This document shows positions 1 through 6,110 of a stretch of DNA of 33,877 nt, piece after piece. Source of the DNA: Sphaerisporangium melleum (GTDB taxonomy: Bacteria; Actinomycetota; Actinomycetes; Streptosporangiales; Streptosporangiaceae); contig NZ_BMNT01000060.1 in the NCBI RefSeq assembly GCF_014646695.1, positions 1 through 33,877 of the forward strand, given 5' to 3'. A program made the position numbers and the translations under genes. The number at the start of each line of letters is the position of its first letter. Positions within the stretch are counted from its first letter, which is position 1. The notes beneath the pieces are model-generated. The model worked only from the letters and a program-made list of their open reading frames with translations. It ran no database searches and was not told where the DNA came from.

Positions 1-717
1 GGACAACGTACCGACGAAGTCCGGCCTGCCATCCCCATCGAAGTCCGGCGCCTCACCCGTCGCATCCTCAGGCTCGGTGGGGGGAGGCGGTGCTTCGAGA
101 CCCAGCGGCTCGCTGTATCCCACGATGTCCGTATCGGTGCGCGAGTAGCTACGCGAGCTGATCTTGTCGCCACTGTTCCCTTCGATGGTGTAGACGGTGC
201 TCGACGTCGAGGACGTCACGATGCCGACGTGGTCGATATCGCCGCTGTGGTCCCAGTCGAAGACCAGTGCATCACCGGGCTGCGGCGCATACCCGCTGGA
301 GCGAGCGTGCCAGGTGCCGTACTTGGTGCCGTAGTCCTTGAAGGACGCGGCCCATCCCGTGAGAACCCCCCCGTTGCCCTCCGCGATATCGGCGTACTTC
401 ACTCCGGCGTTCTTCCATACGTACTTGGCGAAGTCGGCACACCAGTCGCTGTCGCGAAACTGGACGCCATCGGCGTAGCCGCAACCGGAGGCCGGCTTCC
501 AGCCGCGTAAGACCCCCGTGTAGTAGTTGCAGTTACTCCCGGCAGGCCTTTCCACGTTCCGCTCGGGATCCTTGAGCTGCGCCTGAGCGACGGAGACGAT
601 CTCACTTCTGGTCGCCGCGGCGGCAGGCGTGGCCGTCAGGGCCACCACCGCGAGAGCCGGAACCAGGACCGCCGAAACCGCCGGCAGGCTGGACCAACGC
701 GAACGCGTACGAGTCAT
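1..717 (-). CDS. Secreted CHAP-domain protein with FG-GAP/VCBS tail, 3' end cut by window edge
   Basis: Reading from the ATG at 717 gives 239 residues before the window ends, so the C-terminus is missing. Residues 1 to about 36 form a Sec-type signal peptide (basic MTRTRSRW start, hydrophobic core, TPAAAA cleavage region). Residues about 40-205 look like a CHAP (NlpC/P60-like) amidase/endopeptidase domain. Cys93 in SDWCADF is the candidate nucleophile and His163 in DIDHVGIV the candidate base, followed by the EGNSGD stretch usual in these domains. A proline-rich spacer (about 208-217) leads to DFDGDGRPDF (225-234), a calcium-binding DxDxDG repeat of the FG-GAP/VCBS type, so a beta-propeller or repeat tail probably follows outside the window. 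AAAGGA lies 7 nt before the start. The family cleaves peptidoglycan peptides; a role in wall turnover or lysis of competitors is inference. The gene reads out of the window and shows no link to its neighbours. Confidence 0.85.
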   Translation of the reverse strand, partial: MTRTRSRWSSLPAVSAVLVPALAVVALTATPAAAATRSEIVSVAQAQLKDPERNVERPAGSNCNYYTGVLRGWKPASGCGYADGVQFRDSDWCADFAKYVWKNAGVKYADIAEGNGGVLTGWAASFKDYGTKYGTWHARSSGYAPQPGDALVFDWDHSGDIDHVGIVTSSTSSTVYTIEGNSGDKISSRSYSRTDTDIVGYSEPLGLEAPPPPTEPEDATGEAPDFDGDGRPDFVGTLS

Positions 718-1247
718 GACAGATTCCTTTCAGGGGGAAGATGGTGTGAGGTCCGGGACCCGCCGGCTCTGATCCGGAGTGGCCGCGGAAGGTAATTCAG
801 TGCGCCGGTCGCGCAGTGGCGCGATTCCGTCAAGAGAAAAAGAGAATAATGTCCACACGCTAATCACTCAGGCCGCGCTCACGGCCATACCGGCACCACC
901 GCGAACAGCTGTGCGGAATCCTCTGGAGAAGACTCTCGATGACCCCCTTTCGGTAGTTCGTTCTGCTACCGAAAGAGTGCGCCCGAGCACTTCGAGTTCC
1001 CTTCAGAAATACTGCAGCCGTTCTCAAGATCGCCGACTGCCGAACTCAAACGAGCGGCGCCGTGCCGCATCTCTGCCCTTGACCTGCACAGACGCTCTCG
1101 CGTGCACACCGGCGGTACATCTCTCCCCGGCGGCCGGACGTCGGGCCGCAGAGCGGGGGTAGATCGTCAGGGGTACGTTCACCGAGCACCTCCGGCTGAT
1201 GGCCGCCGATCGCAGGAACGGCCCCGGACCGTCTTCCCGCGTCATGA
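718..1247. other. Gene-free stretch upstream of the CHAP gene
   Basis: No coding region with convincing codon structure is seen here. The stretch is noticeably richer in A+T than the rest of the window around 830-1050. It holds the inverted repeat at 947-975 and the presumed promoter of the leftward CHAP gene. I could not assign -10/-35 boxes for that gene with confidence. Confidence 0.5.
947..975. promoter_or_regulatory. Perfect 10-bp inverted repeat, 9-nt spacer
   Basis: CTTTCGGTAG at 947-956 is repeated in inverted form at 966-975. No T-run follows on either strand, and no gene ends into it. An operator for the CHAP gene about 230 bp away is therefore as likely as a terminator. Function unknown. 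Confidence 0.4.
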
Positions 1248-1648
1248 GGAGACGTCCACTACGCCATCCTGTCGACTGTGGTTAACGCCAGGTCACGGCA
1301 GGCGGATGTGATATTGAAGGCACTGTCACAGGCACTCCGCTCCGTGGACAGAGAAGAGGCCGCCGGTCTGGCCGAATTCACCGAGTGCGGGCTTGGCGAA
1401 GGACGCGCACGAGATCTACGACGGACACTCTTCCCTACCCCTACATCTCCGAGTGCCGCGCGAAAGGCCGGGAGGAGGGCCTCGCCGAAGGCGAGACCAA
1501 GTCGGTCCTGCTGGTGCTGGAAGGGCGCGGCCTCGCCATCACCGAAGAGCAGCGCGAACGCATCACGTCCTGCACCGACACCGGCCGGCTCGAGAAGTGG
1601 CTCCGCCTCGCCGGTGTCGTGGCGACCGTCGACGAGTTGCCGACCTGA
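1248..1648 (+). pseudogene. Remnant of an Rpn/DUF4351-type (transposase-like nuclease) gene
   Basis: Two adjacent frames together resemble the C-terminal part of the actinobacterial Rpn-family/DUF4351 proteins often annotated as putative transposases. The first frame, from about 1248, reads ADVILKALSQALRSVDREEA and then GLAEFTECGLGEGRARD. After a frameshift near 1425-1440 the second frame continues YPYISECRAKGREEGLAEGE and then a VLEGRGLAITEEQRERITSC-like segment, a WL pair and DELPT, ending at 1648. The tail with the E-G-R-x-E-G repeats and 'RITxCTD' is typical of the family. An in-frame TGA (1245-1247) cuts off the N-terminal nuclease part. Truncation plus frameshift make it a decayed gene. 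I recognise the family from memory of its C-terminal pattern only, so the assignment is moderate. Confidence 0.6.
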
Positions 1649-1689
1649 CGAACGACGAGCCCGTTTCCCTCAAATTGGCGGCGGGGGCG

Positions 1690-2580
1690 TCAGTCGGCGG
1701 GGGTGGCGGCGAGGTCGCGGACGAGGGCGGCGAATCTGCGGACCAGCGGGGTTTCGGCGCCGTCCACCCAGGCCAGGGCCACCCGTAGCGGCTCGACGTC
1801 GGAGAGCGGGACCCAGGCCAGGTCCGGGCGGGTGTAGTACCGGGCCATGCCCGCCGGGGCGAAGCAGATGGCGGCGCCTCCGGCGACCTGCTCCAGCATC
1901 TCCTCGACGTTGTCGTTGGTCGGCCCCCAGCGTGGTTCGGACCCGTCCGGCCGCGGGTTGACCGCCCACCAGTCGACCCATACGCGCGGCGCCCGCTCGG
2001 TCCACATCAGCGGCTCGTCGTTGACCTCCAGCACCGAGATCGCCTCCCGTCCCGCGAGGCGGTGCCCGGAGGGGAGCCCCGCGACACGTCCCTCGGTGAA
2101 CACCACCTCGGCGTGCAGCCCGGTGAGGTCCACCGGCAGCCAGACGAAGGCGACGTCCACCAGGCCGTCACGCAGGGCGGCGGCCTCCTGGCCCCAGTCG
2201 AACCTCTTGGGCTCCACTCGCACGCCCGGGTTGCGCCGGGCGAACTCGGCCCTGGCCCGGGTGGTCAGCTCACCGGCGCCGCTGGCCTCGAATCCGACCC
2301 GCAGCACTCCGGCCTCGCCGCGCCGGTGCCGCCCGGCCACCGCCGTCACCCGCGCGGCCTGGTCGAGCGTGTGGCGCGCCTCGGCCAGCACGTCGCGGCC
2401 GGCGGCGGTCGGGGTCACCCCGCCGGAGTGCCGGTCGAACAGCCGCACGCCGAGCTCGGTCTCCAGGCTCTTCAGCGCGTAGGACAGGGCGGGCTGGCTC
2501 ATGTACAGCGCCTCGGCGGCCCGCCGCAGGTTGCCCGCCTTGTCGATCGCGACCAGATAGCGCAGCTGCCGCAGCTCCAT
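1690..2580 (-). CDS. LysR-family transcriptional regulator
   Basis: 296 residues, normal length for the family. Residues 1-60 are the winged HTH (MELRQLRYLVAIDKAGNLRR, then AAEALYMSQPALSYALKSLE and GVRLFDR). Residues about 90-290 form the substrate-binding-like effector domain, with the usual 'LRVGFEASGAGEL' start. It is divergent to the short-chain dehydrogenase at 2702, with 121 bp between the start codons, the classical arrangement in which a LysR protein controls its neighbour. The ATG at 2580 was chosen because the HTH begins there; longer in-frame extensions upstream lack family similarity. A -10 hexamer TATCAT lies exactly 6 nt before the ATG, so the mRNA is probably leaderless. The effector is unknown. 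Confidence 0.92.
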   Translation of the reverse strand: MELRQLRYLVAIDKAGNLRRAAEALYMSQPALSYALKSLETELGVRLFDRHSGGVTPTAAGRDVLAEARHTLDQAARVTAVAGRHRRGEAGVLRVGFEASGAGELTTRARAEFARRNPGVRVEPKRFDWGQEAAALRDGLVDVAFVWLPVDLTGLHAEVVFTEGRVAGLPSGHRLAGREAISVLEVNDEPLMWTERAPRVWVDWWAVNPRPDGSEPRWGPTNDNVEEMLEQVAGGAAICFAPAGMARYYTRPDLAWVPLSDVEPLRVALAWVDGAETPLVRRFAALVRDLAATPAD

Positions 2581-2586
2581 CCTGCG

Positions 2587-2605
2587 ATGATAAGCGGCCT
2601 TTATC
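2587..2605 (-). promoter_or_regulatory. Leaderless -10 box of the LysR gene overlapping a T-N11-A LysR box
   Basis: On the minus strand TATCAT (2592-2587) is followed by 6 nt and the ATG at 2580. The same bases belong to the interrupted palindrome GATAA-N7-TTATC (2589-2605), which contains the T-N11-A signature of LysR binding sites (T2591, A2603). Binding here would block the regulator's own -10, so autorepression is inferred, with possible activation of the divergent dehydrogenase gene. Confidence 0.55.
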
Positions 2606-2701
2606 GAGCCGGTGATCTTCTGTCTTGGACGATCCGCGGCGATGCCCGGCATAACGGAGACCTCGGCGTGCTGAGAACGCCCTGGACGTGGGGATGAACG
2701 T

Positions 2702-3550
2702 ATGACTACTGAAGGCACCCCGGCCGGCCGGGTCTGGCTGATCACCGGCGCCACCTCCGGCTTCGGCCGGGCCATCGCCGAAGCGGCGCTCGCCGCGGGC
2801 GACATCGTGGTGGCCGCCGCCCGCAGGCCCGAGGCGGCCGGCGACCTGGTGGCCGCCCATCCGGACCGCGCCTTCGCCGTACGGCTGGACGTCACCGATA
2901 CCGCACGCGCCGCGGCCGTGGCCGGCGAGGTCGTCCGGCGGCACGGCCGCATCGACGTACTGGTGAACAACGCGGGCCGCAGCCAGATCGGCGCCGTGGA
3001 GGAGACCACGGAGGAGGAGTTGCGCGAGCTGATGGAGCTGCACTTCTTCGGCCCGGTGGCGCTCGTGCGGGCGGTGCTGCCGCACATGCGCCGCCAGGGC
3101 TCGGGGGTCATCGTGCAGATGAGCAGCATGGGCGGCCAGATGTCCTTCGCCGGGTTCGGCGCCTATTCGGCCACGAAGTTCGCGCTGGAGGGCCTGTCGG
3201 AGGCGCTGGCCGACGAGGTCGCCCCGTTCGGCGTGCGGGTGCTGATCGTCGAGCCGGGCGCGTTCCGTACGGCGCTGTTCGGTGACGCCCTGTACCGTTC
3301 GGCGGCGATGGAGGCGTACGAGGAGACCGTGGGGGCGACCCGGACCATGGCGAGCGGGGCGGACGGCAAGCAGCCGGGCGATCCTGCGCTGGCGGCCGCC
3401 GCCATCCTCACCGCTCTGGAGGCCGATCCGATGCCGTTGCGGCTGCCGCTGGGCGACGACGCGGTGGACGCGCTGACCGCGCACGCGGAGCGCGTGCGCG
3501 GGGAGCTGCGCACGTGGGAGGCCGTGGCCCGGGACACCAGGTTCGGCTGA
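2702..3550 (+). CDS. Short-chain dehydrogenase/reductase (classical SDR)
   Basis: 282 residues with the full classical SDR signature: cofactor loop TGATSGFG (15-22), NNAG (89-92), structural Ser pair at 141-142, and the catalytic YSATK (Tyr155, Lys159). Arg41-Arg42 after the second beta-strand favours NADP(H), by family knowledge. The C-terminal third (AFRTALFG onwards) matches SDRs annotated simply as oxidoreductases, so the substrate cannot be named. The gene is divergent from the LysR regulator and is probably its target. No good ribosome site is visible. The ATG at 2702 is kept because an ATG 8 bp upstream runs straight into a stop and the Rossmann fold starts only about ten residues in. 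A 22-bp hairpin 20 bp after the stop ends the unit. Confidence 0.9.
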   Translation: MTTEGTPAGRVWLITGATSGFGRAIAEAALAAGDIVVAAARRPEAAGDLVAAHPDRAFAVRLDVTDTARAAAVAGEVVRRHGRIDVLVNNAGRSQIGAVEETTEEELRELMELHFFGPVALVRAVLPHMRRQGSGVIVQMSSMGGQMSFAGFGAYSATKFALEGLSEALADEVAPFGVRVLIVEPGAFRTALFGDALYRSAAMEAYEETVGATRTMASGADGKQPGDPALAAAAILTALEADPMPLRLPLGDDAVDALTAHAERVRGELRTWEAVARDTRFG

Positions 3551-3569
3551 CCGGCCGGGCCGGCCCGTG

Positions 3570-3619
3570 GATCAGGTGGCCCGAACCACGGGCCGGGCCG
3601 TGGTTCGGGCCACCTGATC
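3570..3619 (+). terminator. Very long perfect hairpin after the SDR gene
   Basis: Arms of 22 bp (3570-3591 and 3598-3619) pair without mismatch around a 6-nt loop. No U-run follows, as is common for actinobacterial terminators. It starts 20 bp after the SDR stop codon. Confidence 0.75.
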
Positions 3620-3680
3620 GCGCCGCAGACAGGCGGCTTCCGGGCGGCGAGTGCGACGGCGCTCGCCGTGGCCCCTGCAT

Positions 3681-3714
3681 AGCCGGACCCGTGCGAGGGG
3701 GCACGGGTCCGGCT
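3681..3714 (+). terminator. 14-bp hairpin between the SDR unit and the ArsR promoter
   Basis: AGCCGGACCCGTGC (3681-3694) pairs with 3701-3714 around GAGGGG. It lies just upstream of the ArsR -35 box. It probably insulates that promoter from read-through as a second terminator in tandem with the 3570 hairpin. Confidence 0.6.
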
Positions 3715-3721
3715 TCGCCTC

Positions 3722-3757
3722 TTGCGACATATGCCTATATGGGCATATGATGAGCAC
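3722..3757 (+). promoter_or_regulatory. Promoter and ArsR operator of the ArsR-AHSA1 operon
   Basis: TTGCGA (3722-3727), an 18-bp spacer and TATGAT (3746-3751) form a promoter whose -10 ends exactly 6 nt before the ATG at 3758, giving a leaderless message. The 8-6-8 palindrome CATATGCC-N6-GGCATATG (3728-3749) fills the spacer and runs into the -10. This AT-rich imperfect dyad at the promoter is the usual operator form for ArsR/SmtB repressors. Autorepression is inferred from its position. Confidence 0.75.
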
Positions 3758-4114
3758 ATGGCACGAGCGGCAACCACGACGGACGCGTTCAACGCGGTGG
3801 CCGAGCCCCGGCGCAGGGAGATCCTGGACGCCCTGATCGGCGGGGAACGGACGGTCACCGATCTGGTCGAGGTGCTCGGGCTCCCGCAGCCGCTGGTGTC
3901 CAAGCACCTGCGGGTGCTCAGAGAGGTCGGCCTGGTCGACGTGCGCGAGGAAGGACGGCAGCGCGTGTATCGGCTCAACGGTCACCCACTCAAGCCCATC
4001 CACGACTGGGTGAAGAACTACGAGCGTACCTGGACGCAGCGCTTCGACCGGCTGGACGCGGTGCTGGAGGAACTCAAAGAAATGGAGCAGCGGAATGACC
4101 GTGACGGCGAGTAG
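3758..4114 (+). CDS. ArsR-family winged-helix repressor
   Basis: 118 residues, a typical single-domain ArsR protein. The HTH reads 'AVAEPRRREILDALIGGERT' then VTDLVEVLGLPQPLVSKHLR and the wing 'VREEGRQRVYRLN'. No Cys pair or His-rich metal site is present, so it belongs to the non-metal subgroup that is usually co-transcribed with AHSA1/SRPBCC genes. That is exactly what follows, with a 20-bp overlap (4095-4114). The ATG at 3758 is preferred over an upstream one at 3722 because the -10 box ends 6 nt before it and the upstream codons lie inside the promoter. It probably represses its own operon through the palindrome at 3728-3749. The signal is unknown. Confidence 0.92.
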   Translation: MARAATTTDAFNAVAEPRRREILDALIGGERTVTDLVEVLGLPQPLVSKHLRVLREVGLVDVREEGRQRVYRLNGHPLKPIHDWVKNYERTWTQRFDRLDAVLEELKEMEQRNDRDGE

Positions 4115-4583
4115 GCACACTGCGGTGGTCACCCTTCCCACCGACACCCAGATCATGATCACCCGCGAGTTCAACGCGCCCCGGCACCTGGTGTGGCAGG
4201 CGTGGACCACCCCCGAGCTGATCAAGCGGTGGTGGTCCGGCGGCTACGGCGAGGTCACCCTGGCCGAGGTGGACCTGCGGGTCGGCGGCACCTGGCGCTA
4301 CGTCATGACGACCGACGCCGGCTTCGAGGTCGGCTTCCACGGCGAGTACCAGGAGATCGTCCCCAACGAGCGCATCGTCTCCACCGAGGTCTTCGAGGGC
4401 ATGCCCGACGCCGCGGCCATGAACACCCTCACCTTCACCGAGCAGGACGGGCGTACGACGCTCAGCATCCTGGTCGAGCACACCGACAAGGCGTCCCGCG
4501 ACGCCCACGTCAACTCCGGCATGGAGGGCGGCATGCAGCAGTCCATGGACCGGCTGGAGGAAGTGGCCATCTCCCTGCTCTGA
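4095..4583 (+). CDS. AHSA1/SRPBCC-domain protein
   Basis: 162 residues. The whole chain is one START-like (SRPBCC) fold of the AHSA1 type: 'ITREFNAPRHLVWQAWTTPE' then LIKRWW, the central VGGTWRYVM strand, 'GFHGEYQEIVPNERIVSTEV' and the C-terminal 'GMEGGMQQSMDRLEEVA' helix. Such proteins bind hydrophobic ligands, and bacterial members paired with ArsR regulators are mostly uncharacterised. The pairing suggests that the repressor responds to a compound this protein binds or modifies (inference). The start overlaps the end of the arsR frame, with GGAGCAGCGGA just before it, implying translational coupling. A 14-bp hairpin follows 8 bp after the stop. Confidence 0.9.
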   Translation: MTVTASRHTAVVTLPTDTQIMITREFNAPRHLVWQAWTTPELIKRWWSGGYGEVTLAEVDLRVGGTWRYVMTTDAGFEVGFHGEYQEIVPNERIVSTEVFEGMPDAAAMNTLTFTEQDGRTTLSILVEHTDKASRDAHVNSGMEGGMQQSMDRLEEVAISLL

Positions 4584-4591
4584 CCGCCCCG

Positions 4592-4625
4592 CCCGCCGTC
4601 GCGCCTTCCCCGGCGCGACGGCGGG
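4592..4625 (+). terminator. 14-bp perfect hairpin ending the ArsR-AHSA1 operon
   Basis: CCCGCCGTCGCGCC (4592-4605) pairs with 4612-4625 around TTCCCC. It directly precedes the trp leader promoter, whose -35 region must overlap the distal arm. Confidence 0.75.
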
Positions 4626-4645
4626 CCCGGCCGGGCGGGGACGGG

Positions 4646-4657
4646 TACACTTGCCGT
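4646..4657 (+). promoter_or_regulatory. -10 box of the leaderless trp leader transcript
   Basis: TACACT (4646-4651) fits the actinobacterial TANNNT -10 and ends 6 nt before the leader-peptide ATG at 4658. The same layout occurs before five or more other genes here. No convincing -35 is seen in the G+C-rich DNA upstream. Confidence 0.6.
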
Positions 4658-4699
4658 ATGCATCGTCTCGCGTGTCCGAGCTGGTGGCGCTCCATCTAG
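4658..4699 (+). CDS. Trp leader peptide (MHRLACPSWWRSI)
   Basis: A 13-residue open frame with two adjacent TGG codons (4682-4687) and a TAG stop at 4697. It lies 140 bp upstream of a tryptophanyl-tRNA synthetase gene and just before a terminator with a T-rich tail. Tandem Trp codons in such a short frame are the hallmark of ribosome-mediated attenuation. A Trp-rich leader regulating an auxiliary TrpRS gene is established for Streptomyces coelicolor (trpRS1). No Shine-Dalgarno is present; the frame appears to start at the 5' end of the mRNA. Confidence 0.8.
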   Translation: MHRLACPSWWRSI

Positions 4700-4754
4700 G
4701 AGCGGCCATCTCTCGCACGCGCACGGGCCGTTCGGACGAACGGCCCTTTCTTGT
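4685..4754 (+). promoter_or_regulatory. Tryptophan transcription attenuator
   Basis: Three mutually exclusive pairings can be drawn. (1) The pause stem: 4685-4693, including the second Trp codon, with 4699-4708 (CGCTCC/GGAGCG core, one bulged G). (2) The antiterminator: GAGCGGCC (4700-4707) with GGCCGTTC (4726-4733), 8 bp with one G-U. (3) The terminator: GGGCCGTTC (4725-4733) with GAACGGCCC (4738-4746), loop GGAC, followed by TTTCTTGT. A ribosome stalled on the TGG codons would mask the first segment and let the antiterminator form. With charged tRNA-Trp the ribosome runs to the stop and the terminator forms. The pairings are seen in the sequence; the mechanism is inferred from known trp attenuators. 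Confidence 0.8.
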
Positions 4755-4839
4755 CTCCTCTCCCGCATCTCCGGGACGGGCGGGCCATCGCCGAACGGCG
4801 CACCCGCCATCACCCGACCGGAGAGGAACACGACCCGAC

Positions 4840-6006
4840 ATGACCGGCAACCCCGGCATCATCGCCGCACCCCAGCCCTCCACAGCAGCCGCGACCGCTG
4901 AACAGGCCGTCCCCACCGGCGGCGGGGACGACGGCACCGCCCCGGACGCCGCGCTCGGGCTCGCCGCCGCCGTGCGGCGCAGCGCCGAACTCGAGGAGGC
5001 GATCGCGCGGGACCCGGGCCGCTTCCAGGTCTCGACCGGCGACCGCCCGACCGGCCGGCTGCACCTCGGCCACTACTTCGGCACCCTGCACAACCGCGTG
5101 CGCCTGCAGGACCTCGGCGTCGGCATGACGGTCGTCATCGCCGACTACCAGGTGCTGACCGACCGCGACGTCGCCACCCGCCTGGCCGAGCACGTGGAGG
5201 AGCTGGTCCTGGACTACCTGGCCGCGGGCATCGACCCGGCCCGCAGCACCGTCTTCACGCACAGCGCCGTCCCGGAGCTGAACCAGTTGCTGCTGCCGTT
5301 CCTGAGCCTGGTCTCGGTCGCGGAGCTGAGCCGCAACCCCACGGTCAAGGACGAGATCGCCCAGTCCCGCCGCTCCGCCGTCAGCGGCCTGATGTTCACC
5401 TATCCGGCGCATCAGGCGGCCGACATCCTGTTCTGCAAGGCCGGCCTGGTGCCGGTCGGCCAGGACCAGCTCCCCCACCTGGAGCTCACCCGTACCATCG
5501 CGCGGCGGTTCAACCATCGGTACGGCGCGGCCGGCGCGCCGGTGTTCCCCGAGCCGGAGGCCCTGCTCTCCGCGGCCCCGCTGCTGCTCGGCACCGACGG
5601 TACGAAGATGAGCAAGAGCCGCGGCAACGCCATCGCCCTGGCGGCGAGCGCCGACGAGACCGCCCGGCTGATCCGCGGGTCCAAGACGGACGCCGAGCGG
5701 CACATCAGCTACGAGCCGCAGACGCGGCCCGAGGTGTCCAGCCTGGTCCTGCTGACCGCCCTGTGCCTCGGCCGCGACCCGCGCGAGGTCGCCGAGGAGA
5801 TCGGGGGCTCGGGCGCGGCGGCGCTGAAGGCGGCGGCCACCGAGGCGGTCAACGAGTACCTCGCGCCGATGCGCGCCCGCCGCGCGGCGCACGCCGCCGA
5901 CCGCGGGCACCTGCGCCGGGTGCTGCGCGAGGGCAACGAACGCGCCAGGGAGGTCGCCCGGACCACCCTGGCCGAGGTCCGCGCGGCCATGGACTCGGTG
6001 TTCTGA
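4840..6006 (+). CDS. trpS: Tryptophanyl-tRNA synthetase, probably the auxiliary (attenuated) form
   Basis: 388 residues. After a low-complexity N-terminal extension of about 55 residues comes a class I synthetase core. The HIGH-like motif is HLGH (75-78, in PTGRLHLGHYFGTL), the tRNA/substrate region includes VPVGQDQLPHLELTR, and the KMSKS motif is KMSKS (256-260). These are the family signatures of TrpRS, which charges tRNA-Trp with L-tryptophan using ATP in the cytoplasm. The ATG at 4840 has GAGAGGAA about 11 nt upstream. Some actinobacteria carry a second, indolmycin-resistant TrpRS whose gene is regulated by a Trp attenuator, and the leader at 4658-4754 makes that role likely here. Whether this is the only TrpRS of the organism cannot be seen. 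It is convergent with the WYL regulator gene. Confidence 0.93.
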   Translation: MTGNPGIIAAPQPSTAAATAEQAVPTGGGDDGTAPDAALGLAAAVRRSAELEEAIARDPGRFQVSTGDRPTGRLHLGHYFGTLHNRVRLQDLGVGMTVVIADYQVLTDRDVATRLAEHVEELVLDYLAAGIDPARSTVFTHSAVPELNQLLLPFLSLVSVAELSRNPTVKDEIAQSRRSAVSGLMFTYPAHQAADILFCKAGLVPVGQDQLPHLELTRTIARRFNHRYGAAGAPVFPEPEALLSAAPLLLGTDGTKMSKSRGNAIALAASADETARLIRGSKTDAERHISYEPQTRPEVSSLVLLTALCLGRDPREVAEEIGGSGAAALKAAATEAVNEYLAPMRARRAAHAADRGHLRRVLREGNERAREVARTTLAEVRAAMDSVF

Positions 6007-6044
6007 AGGCCTTCGCGGGGCTCTCCAGCAGCCCTACCTACCGC

Positions 6045-6067
6045 CGGCCGGGCGGACATCCCGGCCG
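6045..6067. terminator. 8-bp hairpin between convergent trpS and WYL genes
   Basis: CGGCCGGG (6045-6052) pairs with CCCGGCCG (6060-6067) around a 7-nt loop, roughly midway between the two stop codons. It could work in both directions. Confidence 0.5.
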
Positions 6068-6110
6068 ACGGCCCCCTAGAGCCGGGTGGCGCTCGCGTGC
6101 CGTGCGCCGG

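Noticed and set aside
1024-1311. Small open frames on both strands before the Rpn remnant
   Set aside because: No ribosome sites, no recognisable pattern, Arg-rich shadows.
2270-3484. Long open frame on the minus strand opposite the SDR gene
   Set aside because: Shadow frame of G+C-rich coding DNA: Arg/His/Gly/Gln-rich composition, no family pattern, and the plus strand has a complete SDR motif set.
4651-4839. N-terminal extension of trpS from the ATG at 4651 region
   Set aside because: The longer frame runs through the attenuator terminator and has no family similarity. GAGAGGAA before 4840 supports the shorter start.
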